Below, piece after piece: positions 26,194 through 34,615 of a stretch of 64,000 nt of DNA. Numbering within the stretch: position 1 is the stretch's first letter; every line of letters begins with the position of its first letter. Below the pieces are notes generated by a model. That model was not told where the DNA came from, made no database searches, and saw only the letters and a program-made list of their open reading frames with translations. Made by a program: the position numbers and the translations under genes. Location of the stretch: the NCBI GenBank assembly GCA_016296345.1, contig JAEDJL010000003.1, positions 12,427 to 76,426 on the forward strand, given 5' to 3'. Source of the stretch: Bacteroidales bacterium (GTDB lineage: Bacteria; Bacteroidota; Bacteroidia; Bacteroidales; P3).

Positions 26194-26201
26194 CAAAGAT
26201 A
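26194..26201 (-). promoter_or_regulatory. Promoter -7 element of the dehydrogenase
   Basis: TATCTTTG on the minus strand, 41 bp before ATG 26152; it excludes the longer start at 26206. Confidence 0.7.
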
Positions 26202-26239
26202 GCCATTTTCTTTTGCCCTTGTCCTGTGTTGCGAAAATA

Positions 26240-26313
26240 AAACGGCGATTTGCAGAAATAAATCGCCGTTTTATTCTGACAAAACGCCGTTTTATTTTGT
26301 TGAAACGGCGTTT
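26240..26313. repeat. 21-bp-period palindrome array, locus 7
   Basis: Units centred at 26245, 26266, 26287 and 26308 (AAACGGCGATT, AATCGCCGTTT, AAACGCCGTTT, AAACGGCGTTT), exactly 21 bp apart, just upstream of the dehydrogenase promoter. Confidence 0.9.
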
Positions 26314-26358
26314 TATTTCAAGCATTGCAAGAGACTGTAATTCAAAACGATAAAATTC

Positions 26359-26395
26359 CAAAAAAGAAAGAGGCTGTCCATACGGACAAAGCCTC
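26359..26395 (-). terminator. Terminator of efp
   Basis: On the minus strand GAGGCTTTGTCC pairs with GGACAGCCTC around loop GTAT and is followed by TTTCTTTTTT. A second small hairpin (CTGCCC/GGGCAG, about 26412-26426) precedes it. Confidence 0.88.
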
Positions 26396-26449
26396 CTTCG
26401 GTCAACGGTGTCTGCCCAAAGGGCAGCCTAACATCAATAATTAAAGAAA

Positions 26450-27013
26450 TTATTTTACTCTCTCGGCATATTCAGCCGTCCTTGTGTCGATTTTAATTCT
26501 CTCTCCCGTTTCGATAAACAAAGGAATACGAACTTTTGCTCCCGTTTCGACAGTTGCATCTTTCATTGCGTTTGTGGCAGTGTTGCCTTTCACTCCGGGT
26601 TCTGTGTAAGTTACTTCCATTTCTACAAAAGGCGGCAACTCACAAGAAAGAGGTGTTTCGGTGTCTGCGTGAACTATTATCTCAACATACTGTCCTTCTT
26701 TGAGGAATTGAGGAGCGTTTATCATGCTTTCCTCAATGTTTATCTGCTCATAGGTTTCTGCGTGCATGAAATTGTAACCTGTGTCATCTTTGTAAAGATA
26801 TGTGTAAGGTCTTCTCTCGACTCTGCAAGTGTCAATCTTGCAACCGGCAGGAAAAGTATGCTCCAAAGTTCTGCCTGTCTTGAAGCTCTTCAATTTAGTT
26901 CTCACAAATGCACTTCCTTTTCCCGGTTTGACGTGCAGAAACTCCACTACAGAAAATAAATCGTTGTTCAATTCGATGCACAAACCGTTCTTAATGTCTG
27001 CTGTTGTTGCCAT
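26450..27013 (-). CDS. efp: Elongation factor P
   Basis: 187 residues, the normal length. The N-terminal KOW-like domain carries the tip loop [10 protein letters not shown], with Lys32 the residue modified in many bacteria; two OB domains follow, with the C-terminal signature [21 protein letters not shown]. It relieves ribosome stalling at polyproline. A coiled-coil membrane protein gene lies upstream on the same strand. The modifying enzyme cannot be inferred from this window. Confidence 0.95.
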   Translation of the reverse strand: MATTADIKNGLCIELNNDLFSVVEFLHVKPGKGSAFVRTKLKSFKTGRTLEHTFPAGCKIDTCRVERRPYTYLYKDDTGYNFMHAETYEQINIEESMINAPQFLKEGQYVEIIVHADTETPLSCELPPFVEMEVTYTEPGVKGNTATNAMKDATVETGAKVRIPLFIETGERIKIDTRTAEYAERVK

Positions 27014-27077
27014 ATTTAATTTTTTGTTTGTCTATCTGCCGTGCAGATAGGTGTTAAGTATTTGTGTTATTTAATTC

Positions 27078-27344
27078 TTACTGATTTGTTTCTTGCTTTT
27101 GGTTTTGCAAATTCTCCACTCTGCGTTCCAAAAAGTCGTTTTCGTCTTTCAACCGGGTGTATTCCTTTTCGTAAAACGAGGCTTTCATGCCCGAAGAAAG
27201 CATTCTCAAAATGCAGACTGCAAGCAATGCAAAGGCTGCATCTTCAACACGTTTGAAGCCTACGAAGAAATAGTAAATCACTACGCCGATTATGCCGACG
27301 TATGACAAGATTTCGAGTATTTTTGCTGCTTTTAGTGCTTTCAT
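27078..27344 (-). CDS. Small membrane protein with C-terminal coiled coil
   Basis: 88 residues from ATG 27344; codons upstream overlap the promoter TACCTTTG (27364-27371, minus strand). Two hydrophobic segments (ILSYVGIIGVVIYYFFVGF and AAFALLAVCILRMLSSGM) precede a charged coiled coil (YTRLKDENDFLERRVENL). It resembles small Bacteroidota membrane proteins of unknown function. Leader to ATG is about 15 nt. Confidence 0.65.
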   Translation of the reverse strand: MKALKAAKILEILSYVGIIGVVIYYFFVGFKRVEDAAFALLAVCILRMLSSGMKASFYEKEYTRLKDENDFLERRVENLQNQKQETNQ

Positions 27345-27363
27345 TTTGACTTGTTTCGGCGTG

Positions 27364-27421
27364 CAAAGGTACATTTTTTTTTGGTATTTCCAAAAAATAT
27401 ACGCTTTTTTGGCTATCTTTG
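27364..27421. promoter_or_regulatory. Divergent promoters for the 88- and 312-residue proteins
   Basis: TACCTTTG (27364-27371, minus) and TATCTTTG (27414-27421, plus) lie 42 bp apart and point away from each other. Confidence 0.7.
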
Positions 27422-27473
27422 CCGAACGTTTGCCCGTTATGGGTTTTCAAAAAGGGACAAAAACATTAACATT

Positions 27474-28412
27474 ATGAGAAAAGCAAGTATAGGACTTTTG
27501 TTTGCGATTTTGCTTTGGGGCTTTGGGGCTTCTGCACAGAACACAAGCCGAATGGACGATGCCAAATTGACGGAATTTTCCTACAAGTTGAGCAAATTAC
27601 CTTTCAGTGAGAGAAACGTAATCGACACTGCGTGCAGGTTATTTGAGACTATGTTTAAGGGAGATGCCGACAATGCCGACTGGGGCTACCAAATTTTGTA
27701 TTTTTATCACGAGTTGAGTTGCGAAGACAAGACTACAACGCTGCACAAGACCTTTTCGGAAGAAGAAATCAGGGCTTTGGTTCACAAAGACATCAAAGTA
27801 CTCGGCGGATTGGTCTCTGACATGAAACGTTTTGAGAACGAGTATGGAAAATATGGCTATAGAATAATGTCGTATGAGGATACCTCGTATGCAATCGAAG
27901 TTCAGCCGGGCTTTTTGTACGACAAATTCAAAAAGATGCTCACTCCCGAATATGCATACTACCGCGGATTGTGGATAAAAGAGCATGACATTCCTGCAAT
28001 ATGGCACGCAACCCTTGCAATTCCCCTTTCGGAAGTGTTCAAACGCATAGAATGGAGAGACGAATTCCTCGAAAAAAATCCCGATTTCATAAGAGAAGAC
28101 CTTGTAACAAGAGAAATCGAGCGTCTTTGCTTCATTGTTACCAAGGGATTGGAGAATACGTCGGTTTATGACGAGAAAGATGTCATCAAACCCGAGTATA
28201 AAGACGCTCTTCAGGCATATTACCGCTCCCACAAGCAGACAAAATGGGGCAAATACATGACTGACTACGTTCATTTGCTTGCTCTGAACAAGTATCGCAA
28301 CAGTTACAAAATCGATTCTTGGGTTTTGGAACACCTCTTCCCCGAAGGCAGGAAGAATATCGACCCTTTGTTGAAGTACAAGGACATTTTGATTGATAAT
28401 ATCGTTGAATAA
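27474..28412 (+). CDS. Exported protein of unknown function
   Basis: 312 residues from ATG 27474. The signal peptide MRKASIGLLFAILLWGFGAS ends before AQN; the mature part is helical and acidic/aromatic, with no motif I recognise. The longer frame to 27351 runs over the two divergent promoters and is rejected. It lies 24 bp upstream of the DPP4-type peptidase gene and is probably co-transcribed with it, so a helper of peptide use is possible but not shown. Confidence 0.65.
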   Translation: MRKASIGLLFAILLWGFGASAQNTSRMDDAKLTEFSYKLSKLPFSERNVIDTACRLFETMFKGDADNADWGYQILYFYHELSCEDKTTTLHKTFSEEEIRALVHKDIKVLGGLVSDMKRFENEYGKYGYRIMSYEDTSYAIEVQPGFLYDKFKKMLTPEYAYYRGLWIKEHDIPAIWHATLAIPLSEVFKRIEWRDEFLEKNPDFIREDLVTREIERLCFIVTKGLENTSVYDEKDVIKPEYKDALQAYYRSHKQTKWGKYMTDYVHLLALNKYRNSYKIDSWVLEHLFPEGRKNIDPLLKYKDILIDNIVE

Positions 28413-28436
28413 AATTTTTGTTTGAAGAAAAAAGAG

Positions 28437-30590
28437 ATGAAAAGACTGACAGTTTTTCTTGCAGCCTTGCTTTTTGGCTGCGGTTTGATGGCTCAAGAAA
28501 TTACGCTTGAAGACATTTGGAAAAATGGAACGTTTCGTTCCAAAGGCATTGCGGGCATTCGCTCGATGAAAAACGGAGAAAATTATTGCATTTTGACCTC
28601 TGAGGGTATCGAAAAGTACTCTTACAAAGACGGAAAGAAGATTGAAACTATGCTTTCGTTCGATGGCTTGAAGTTCTCGGGCGAAAACGAATATGTATTC
28701 GAATATTCGTTCAGCCAAGACGAGAACAAGGTGCTTTTGGCTACCAATCCGCAGTTCATTTACAGGCGTTCATACACTGCAAACTACTATGTGTATGATT
28801 TTTCTGCCAAAACGCTCACCCCTGTTGCCAAAACTCCGGTACGTCTTGCCGAATTTTCACCAAAGGCAGACCGTGTGGCTTACGTCAAAGACAACAATAT
28901 ATATATGGTAAGCCTTGCCGACATGACAACTACCCAAATCACTTCGGACGGAGAGTTTAACAAAATAATATATGGAACAACCGACTGGGTGTATGAGGAA
29001 GAATTTGCAATAACAAAGGGATTTTTTTGGAGCAATGACGGAAGCAAAATTGCATTCTATCGCTTTGACGAAAGCAAAGTAAGAGAATATACAATACCTT
29101 ACTATGGCGATTTATACCCTCGCCAATATACTTACAAATATCCGAAAGCCGGAGAGGCAAATTCGGTTGTCGATGTGATGGTTTATGATTTGGCTTCGGC
29201 AACAACTCACACTATCGACCTCGGACCAAACAAAGATATTTATGTTCCGAGACTTCAATGGACGCTGAACGACGAGGTGTTTATTCACAAGCTCAACAGA
29301 CATCAAAATCACTACGAGTTGTTCACCGTAAACTGCAACAACTACAAGTTAAACAAGGTTTACGACGAGCGAAACGAGTGTTACATTGAGCAGGCAGAAG
29401 ATGTGATTTTCCTAAACGACAAGAAGAACTTCATCATTCGCAGCGAGAGAAATGGTTATATGAACCTTTACAAAGTCAATCTCTACACCAAAGAAATTGT
29501 TCCTTTGACCGACGGACAATATGATGTGGATATGGTATGTCATGTCGATGAAAAGAATAACAAAATCTACTATACGGCAGCACAAAGCGAGGCTTACAAT
29601 CGCGAACTCTTGGTTGTAGATGGCAAAAAGAAAGTAAGAAAACTTTCGGGCAAGGTTGGAACATACACAGCCGACTTTTCAGCTAACGGAAAGTACTACA
29701 TATCGTCCTATTCCGACACGGACACACCCACAATCTACACAATAAACGACAATAACGGCAAAACGCTCGTAACACTCGAAGACAACAAAGACCTGAAAGC
29801 CACTTTGGCAAAATATGGTAAGGAACGCAAAGAATTTGGCAAGTTTACAACCTCCGGCGGAGAGCAGTTGAACTATTGGATGATAAAACCTGCAAAAATG
29901 GAAGCAGGAAAGAAGTATCCTCTTTTGATGTATGTGTATGGCGGACCTGGCAGTCAGGAAGTTCTCAACTCACAAAGCCGTTCTGCTGACTATATGTGGT
30001 TCAGAATGTTGGCACAAAAAGGCTACGTTATCGCCTGTGTAGATGGACGAGGCACGGGAGCAAGAGGCGAAAAGTTCAAAAAATGCACCTATATGGAGCT
30101 TGGAAAATATGAGACCGAAGACCAAATCGAGGCAGCAAAGTACTTTGGTTCGCTTCCTTTCATAGACAAAGAAAGGATAGGCATCTTTGGTTGGAGCTAC
30201 GGGGGATATATGTCCACACTCTGCATAACCAAGGGAGCGGAATACTTCAAGACTGCAATAGCTGTTGCACCTGTTACAAATTGGAGGTACTATGACAATG
30301 TATATACAGAACGTTTCATGCGTACTCCTCAGGAGAATGCAGACGGATACGACCTAAATTCGCCAATCAATCATGTCGATAAGCTCAAAGGCAACTACCT
30401 TCTTATTCATGGCACGGCTGACGACAATGTTCACTACCAAAACTCCATGGATTTGATAACTGCCCTCATCAAGGCAAACAAACAATTTGAGCATTTTGCA
30501 TATCCAAACAAAGACCACGGCATCTATGGCGGCAACACCCGACTACATCTTTATACTTTGATGACCGACTTTATTCTTCGCAAGTTGTAG
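28437..30590 (+). CDS. Dipeptidyl peptidase IV-type S9 peptidase
   Basis: 717 residues from ATG 28437 (a TTG 15 bp upstream gives a worse signal peptide). The signal MKRLTVFLAALLFGCGLMAQ is followed by a DPPIV N-terminal beta-propeller (about 80-460) with the EE motif (VYEEEFA) that anchors the substrate N terminus, and an alpha/beta hydrolase domain. Catalytic Ser is in FGWSYGGYMS, Asp in HGTADDNVHY and His in KDHGIYGG. It releases X-Pro or X-Ala dipeptides in the periplasm or at the surface, fitting a peptide-fermenting life style. Confidence 0.93.
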   Translation: MKRLTVFLAALLFGCGLMAQEITLEDIWKNGTFRSKGIAGIRSMKNGENYCILTSEGIEKYSYKDGKKIETMLSFDGLKFSGENEYVFEYSFSQDENKVLLATNPQFIYRRSYTANYYVYDFSAKTLTPVAKTPVRLAEFSPKADRVAYVKDNNIYMVSLADMTTTQITSDGEFNKIIYGTTDWVYEEEFAITKGFFWSNDGSKIAFYRFDESKVREYTIPYYGDLYPRQYTYKYPKAGEANSVVDVMVYDLASATTHTIDLGPNKDIYVPRLQWTLNDEVFIHKLNRHQNHYELFTVNCNNYKLNKVYDERNECYIEQAEDVIFLNDKKNFIIRSERNGYMNLYKVNLYTKEIVPLTDGQYDVDMVCHVDEKNNKIYYTAAQSEAYNRELLVVDGKKKVRKLSGKVGTYTADFSANGKYYISSYSDTDTPTIYTINDNNGKTLVTLEDNKDLKATLAKYGKERKEFGKFTTSGGEQLNYWMIKPAKMEAGKKYPLLMYVYGGPGSQEVLNSQSRSADYMWFRMLAQKGYVIACVDGRGTGARGEKFKKCTYMELGKYETEDQIEAAKYFGSLPFIDKERIGIFGWSYGGYMSTLCITKGAEYFKTAIAVAPVTNWRYYDNVYTERFMRTPQENADGYDLNSPINHVDKLKGNYLLIHGTADDNVHYQNSMDLITALIKANKQFEHFAYPNKDHGIYGGNTRLHLYTLMTDFILRKL

Positions 30591-30614
30591 AAGAATACGA
30601 CCAACAAAAACAAA

Positions 30615-31943
30615 ATGCACAAAGACCTTGAAGCATTTGTAAACAAGCAAAACTTGTTTGGAAAAGACGACAGAATTCTCTTGGCACTGAGCGGCGGAGT
30701 GGATTCTGTCGTTTTGGCTACTCTGATGCTTGAATGCGGCTATCATTTTTCGGCAGCTCACTGCAATTTTCACCTGCGTGGCAACGAGAGCATGAGAGAC
30801 GAAGACTTTGTGAGGGCGTGGGCAAAAGAGCATGATGTGGAGTTGTTTGTAAAAGACTTCGACACATTTGGCTATATGCAGCAAAAGAAAATCTCTTTGG
30901 AAATGGCAGCACGCGAACTTCGCTACTTGTGGTTTGAAGAGCTGATTACAAGCAAGGGTTTTGACTGTCTTGCAACGGCTCATCATGCAGACGATTCGGC
31001 AGAAACCTTTTTTATCAATCTGCTGAGAGGAACGGGGATTGCAGGTCTGCACGGCATACTGCCAAAGAGCGGAAATATAGTCCGTCCGCTTCTTTTTGCC
31101 ACTCGCAAACGCATTGCCGAGTTTGCCGAGCAAAGAAACATTGCCTTTGTTGAGGATTCGACCAACAGCCAGACTAAATTTTTGAGAAACAAAATCCGAC
31201 ATCAACTCTTCCCTTTGCTAAGAGAGATTGCCCCTTCGTTTGATGAAACAATCGCAAAAGACATCGAACGCCTCAGAGAAACAGAGATGGTTTACTCTCA
31301 AGCTGTCAAGCAGTTACAAAACGAGCTTTTGAGCGAACAAAACGGCGTTTTAATTCTCCAAATCGCCGATTTATTACGCCAAAAGCCCGAAAGACTTTTG
31401 CTGTACGAAATTTTGTCTCAATACGGCTTCAACGAGAGCAGCTGCAACGACATTCTTTCGACATTAAACGCAGAGTCGGGCAGGCAGTTTGTGAGCAAAA
31501 CTCACCGCATTGTCAAAGACCGCACCCGACTTTTGATAACGCCAATAGAAAGTAGCAATTCAAAACAACAATACCTTATCGCCGAAGACCAAGACTGCAT
31601 ACAAGAACCATTTAATGCCCAAATCCAAAGCCTGAACGCAAAAGAGCATTTCACAATATGCAGGGAAAGGAACATCGCAATGATAGACAAAGACGCTCTG
31701 CACTTCCCTTTGGTTTTGCGACACTGGAAAGCAGGCGACAAATTCGTCCCCTTGGGAATGAAAAAGCCCAAAAAGCTCAGCGATTTCTTCACTGCCGAAA
31801 AGTATTCCCTTGTAGAGAAGCAACAGCAGTGGCTTTTGTGCAGCAATGATGAAATAGTATGGGTTGCAGGCAGGCGGTTGGACGAGCGATTTAAGGTATC
31901 GGACAGCACAAAGAACATATTAAAAATACAAATCAATCAATAA
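30615..31943 (+). CDS. tilS: tRNA(Ile)-lysidine synthetase
   Basis: 442 residues. The PP-loop LALSGGVDSVVLATL is near the N terminus, with the TilS-specific LATAHHADDSAETFFINLLRGTGIAGLHG and FVEDSTNSQTKFLRNKIRH. It adds lysine to C34 of the CAU-anticodon Ile tRNA so that AUA is read. A 21-bp repeat array (31319-31392) lies in frame in the linker between the catalytic and C-terminal domains. The next gene begins 15 bp downstream. A CAT-anticodon tRNA, a possible substrate if it is the Ile species, is 1.3 kb downstream. Confidence 0.94.
   Translation: MHKDLEAFVNKQNLFGKDDRILLALSGGVDSVVLATLMLECGYHFSAAHCNFHLRGNESMRDEDFVRAWAKEHDVELFVKDFDTFGYMQQKKISLEMAARELRYLWFEELITSKGFDCLATAHHADDSAETFFINLLRGTGIAGLHGILPKSGNIVRPLLFATRKRIAEFAEQRNIAFVEDSTNSQTKFLRNKIRHQLFPLLREIAPSFDETIAKDIERLRETEMVYSQAVKQLQNELLSEQNGVLILQIADLLRQKPERLLLYEILSQYGFNESSCNDILSTLNAESGRQFVSKTHRIVKDRTRLLITPIESSNSKQQYLIAEDQDCIQEPFNAQIQSLNAKEHFTICRERNIAMIDKDALHFPLVLRHWKAGDKFVPLGMKKPKKLSDFFTAEKYSLVEKQQQWLLCSNDEIVWVAGRRLDERFKVSDSTKNILKIQINQ
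31319..31392. repeat. 21-bp-period palindrome array, locus 8 (inside tilS)
   Basis: Units AAACGAGCTTT, AAACGGCGTTT, AATCGCCGATT and AAAGCCCGAAA centred at 31324, 31345, 31366 and 31387, exactly 21 bp apart. Only the second is perfect; the frame of tilS is preserved. Confidence 0.75.
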
Positions 31944-31957
31944 ACAACAATAGTATC

Positions 31958-33189
31958 ATGAAAAGAGGACTATTTTTTTGTTTTCTGCCCTGTTTGTTGC
32001 CAACGCAGCAGTGCAAGGTCAGAATTCTGACATTCAAACCTTTGTTTCACAAATCAATAAAGACAGCTTGCAAGCCAATGTTCAAGCCTTGCAGGACTTC
32101 GGAACTCGTTACGCATTCAGCAACAACCGCCGACAGGTGGCAGAGTACCTTTGCGAGCGTCTGCAATCCTACGGCTTTGAGGCAAAGTTAGATTCCTTTC
32201 ACTTGGAAATGGAATACCCCTACTCCTCAGGAATAATGAATGACACATGGCAATATAACGTTGCAGGCAAAAAGCGTGGAGCTTGGGCAAAAGACACAAC
32301 CGTCCACTTGGGAGCGCACTACGATGCAGTATCTTTCAAAGAAGGATTTGAAGACTTTATAAACGTTGCACCCGGAGCCGATGACAATGCCTCGGGAGTG
32401 GCAGCCCTTTTGGAGATTGCCCGAATTACAGCAGCAAACAACCTTCAACCCATAAAAACACTTGTGTTTAACTTCTTTGCTGCCGAAGAACAAGGACTGA
32501 AAGGCAGCAACCACACAATAAACAGCATATCCACACCAATGTGGAAAGAAGACATCGTGGCAATGATAAATCTCGATATGGTGGGATACTGCACCACGGA
32601 AGCCGACGGAGCAACTGCCAACATAATCACCTATTACAACAGCAGCGAACTTACAGATATGGCAGTGGAATTTGCAAACACCTACACCACTCTCACACCC
32701 AACACCACAACAGACTACTATATGCAATCCGATTCCTATTCCTACAACAGCTATGGGGTAAGGAGTGTATTCCTTTCAGAGTATGAGTTCACGCCTCACT
32801 ATCACACCGAAAGAGATGTGTTTTCCACTTTGAACTTTGACTATTTAGAGCAACTCTCTCGCCTTGCCGCCGCTTTGATGTACGAATGCGGAGTTCACAA
32901 TGACTATGGCACGGTGTCAATCGGAGATATTATTAAAGCAGAAGACTTTGATGTTACTCTGCTCGGCAATCCTGCACAAGGCACAATCCGCTTCCAAACA
33001 AAGGGAGCAAGAGAAGATTGTGATGTTGTTTTGTACGACTTGGAAGGAAGAAAGATTGCTCAAACCACAGTCGGCAAAGGCGAAAACAACTCCTGCATGG
33101 CGATTGAAGGAATAAAGAGCGGAATTTACATCTTAAAATTCAGCTGTGGCAATCAGACGATTAGCAAGAAAATAACGATATTGCAGTAA
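31958..33189 (+). pseudogene. M28-family aminopeptidase with T9SS sorting domain, frameshifted in the signal peptide
   Basis: The mature protein is intact in one frame from about 31978: Zn-peptidase motifs LGAHYDAVSF, PGADDNASGVAAL, AAEEQGLKG, NLDMVGY and a His near the end (TPHYHTERD), then a T9SS type A sorting domain (VVLYDLEGRKIAQTTVG...SGIYILKF). The natural ATG at 31958 (MKRGLFF) is in a different frame. The switch falls at a T7 run, 31973-31979; one more T would give MKRGLFFLFSALFVANAAVQ, a perfect signal peptide. So the gene is off, phase-variable, or contains a sequencing or assembly error. The only start in the mature frame is a TTG with no basic N-region. Confidence 0.8.
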
Positions 33190-33228
33190 AAAAAGAGCAA
33201 AAAATTTTGGTGTTTTTCAAAAAGTTAG

Positions 33229-33236
33229 TACCTTTG
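33229..33236 (+). promoter_or_regulatory. Promoter -7 element of the tRNA gene
   Basis: TACCTTTG with a TTG-containing -33 region about 20 bp upstream, 32 bp before the tRNA 5' end. Confidence 0.6.
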
Positions 33237-33268
33237 CACTCGCATTCGGAACAACGAAACACCGAATT

Positions 33269-33342
33269 GGTCCCATAGCTCAGTTGGTTAGAGCATCTGA
33301 CTCATAATCAGGGGGTCCTAGGTTCGAGCCCTAGTGGGACCA
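33269..33342 (+). tRNA. tRNA with CAT anticodon (elongator Met, or Ile2)
   Basis: 74 nt cloverleaf: acceptor GGTCCCA/TGGGACC is fully paired, D-arm GCTC/GAGC, anticodon stem-loop TCTGA-CTCATAA-TCAGG with CAT, and T-arm CTAGG-TTCGAGC-CCTAG. CCA is not encoded. It lacks initiator features. Elongator Met is favoured; a TilS-modified Ile tRNA reading AUA also has CAT and cannot be excluded by eye. Confidence 0.93.
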
Positions 33343-33347
33343 CAAGC

Positions 33348-33388
33348 AAATAGAGGAATTGCGTTCGGCAATTCCTCTATTTATTTTT
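33348..33388 (+). terminator. Terminator of the tRNA gene
   Basis: AAATAGAGGAATTGC pairs perfectly with GCAATTCCTCTATTT around a GTTC-type loop and is followed by ATTTTTT. Confidence 0.9.
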
Positions 33389-33447
33389 TCATTTCCCAAA
33401 ATCAAATCAAAAATTCATAAAACCAAACTAATTCGTTTAATAAACTT

Positions 33448-33481
33448 CGGGGCGGGTTTGATGTGTTCAAACTCCGCCCCG
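33448..33481 (-). terminator. Probable terminator hairpin of the 251-residue envelope protein gene
   Basis: CGGGGCGGAGTTTGA on the minus strand pairs with TCAAACCCGCCCCG with one bulge. The T-run after it is weak (AAGTTTATT), so it is less certain. Confidence 0.5.
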
Positions 33482-33511
33482 ATAAGTCAAAGAGGGGTTG
33501 TATTCAAATCA

Positions 33512-34267
33512 TTATAGGAAAAATATCAAACCACTCTCCACCGTGCCTCCAACTTTTCTTGTTCTCTGAATAAGTGAAGCCGGATTAGACCTTTCATATA
33601 AGACCTCTTGTCCGCTATACTTGTAAAACAATGACCATTCCAACCTGTGTTTGAACACTTCAAAGCCGAATGATGTTCCCAAATAGAACGTTTCGAAAAC
33701 CGAATTTTGCTTATTAAGTTGCATTGTTTCAAAGCGATTGTCGTCCAATATTTCAAAACCGGCAGGTATAATATCGGTGCTTAGAACACAAGCTGCTCCT
33801 GCTCCCAAAAAGAAACTCCACTCTGTTTTTGGTGCAGCGGCAATCGAATAAGACAAAAGCAGCGGAACTTCCAAATAATTAAAGCCTGTCTCACCATTTG
33901 ATGAATAATAATGCCGAACATCATCAATAAACAAGAATGAAAATTCGGGACATCTGTAAGCATAGCTCAACTTTGCCGTAAGAGCAAAGTGCTTTGAAAA
34001 CCTATATCTGTAATCCAAATCTATGGAAAAGTAAGTCGATACTCTTGCTGCTGACATTTCAAACATTTCATAGCCGTTTGCCAATATGGAAGATGCCATG
34101 TTAATTGCACCGAGCGATGAATTATCGCTGTCAAACAAGGAGGTGCTTACCCCAATTCCGAAATTGTGTTTCTTAAACTTCAATCCGCCGTTACATTTTT
34201 CACTTTGTGCAAAAAGCACTGTACAAGAGAGCAAAACAACTCCGAGTACCCAAAATTTTTTCTTCAT
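33512..34267 (-). CDS. Outer-membrane beta-barrel protein, unknown function
   Basis: 251 residues. The signal peptide ends LFAQ; strands such as NFGIGVSTSLF, YFSIDLDYRYRFSKHFALTAKLSYAY, EVPLLLSYSI and SFFLGAGAACVLS fit the PorT/OMP_b-brl_2 type of porin-like barrels in Bacteroidota. Close to 10-12 strands can be counted. Monocistronic. Ligand or role unknown. Confidence 0.7.
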   Translation of the reverse strand: MKKKFWVLGVVLLSCTVLFAQSEKCNGGLKFKKHNFGIGVSTSLFDSDNSSLGAINMASSILANGYEMFEMSAARVSTYFSIDLDYRYRFSKHFALTAKLSYAYRCPEFSFLFIDDVRHYYSSNGETGFNYLEVPLLLSYSIAAAPKTEWSFFLGAGAACVLSTDIIPAGFEILDDNRFETMQLNKQNSVFETFYLGTSFGFEVFKHRLEWSLFYKYSGQEVLYERSNPASLIQRTRKVGGTVESGLIFFL

Positions 34268-34415
34268 CTCTTAATGTTTTTCTTGTTGTTACAAATTATT
34301 TCTTTCTGCATTTACAGTCCACATAATGCCAAATACCTTGCAAAGATATAGCTTATTCCGCCAAAAAACAACAAAAAAAAAAAAAAAAACGATTTTTTAT
34401 CAACCTGTCAATAAA

Positions 34416-34510
34416 AATCGGATTTTAATCAAATCAAAACGGCATTTTAGCGGAATAGAACGCAGTTTGATTTTGCCAAAACGCCGTTTCAGCATAATAA
34501 AAGGGCGTTT
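34416..34510. repeat. 21-bp-period palindrome array, locus 9 (5 units)
   Basis: Units centred at 34421, 34442, 34463, 34484 and 34505 (AATCGGATTTT, AAACGGCATTT, GAACGCAGTTT, AAACGCCGTTT, AAAGGGCGTTT), exactly 21 bp apart but partly degenerate. Upstream is a long A-run (about 34373-34389). Confidence 0.8.
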
Positions 34511-34535
34511 TGCAACTCTTCTCGGCTCACAAGAA

Positions 34536-34565
34536 ATAAAAAAGGTCCGAAAACAACCGGACCTT
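34536..34565 (-). terminator. Terminator of dnaA
   Basis: On the minus strand AAGGTCCG pairs with CGGACCTT around loop GTTGTTTT and is followed by TTTTTTATT. Confidence 0.88.
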
Positions 34566-34615
34566 ACGAAAACAAATGATCATGAAAACTCCAATATTGT
34601 AATTCAATCCAAAGA

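Noticed and set aside
27639..28718. 359-residue minus-strand frame
   Set aside because: It overlaps two genes with signal peptides and promoters on the plus strand and shows no domain.
31958..32191. 77-residue protein starting at ATG 31958
   Set aside because: After seven residues it is out of frame with the conserved peptidase and ends without features; it is the frameshifted start of the M28 gene.
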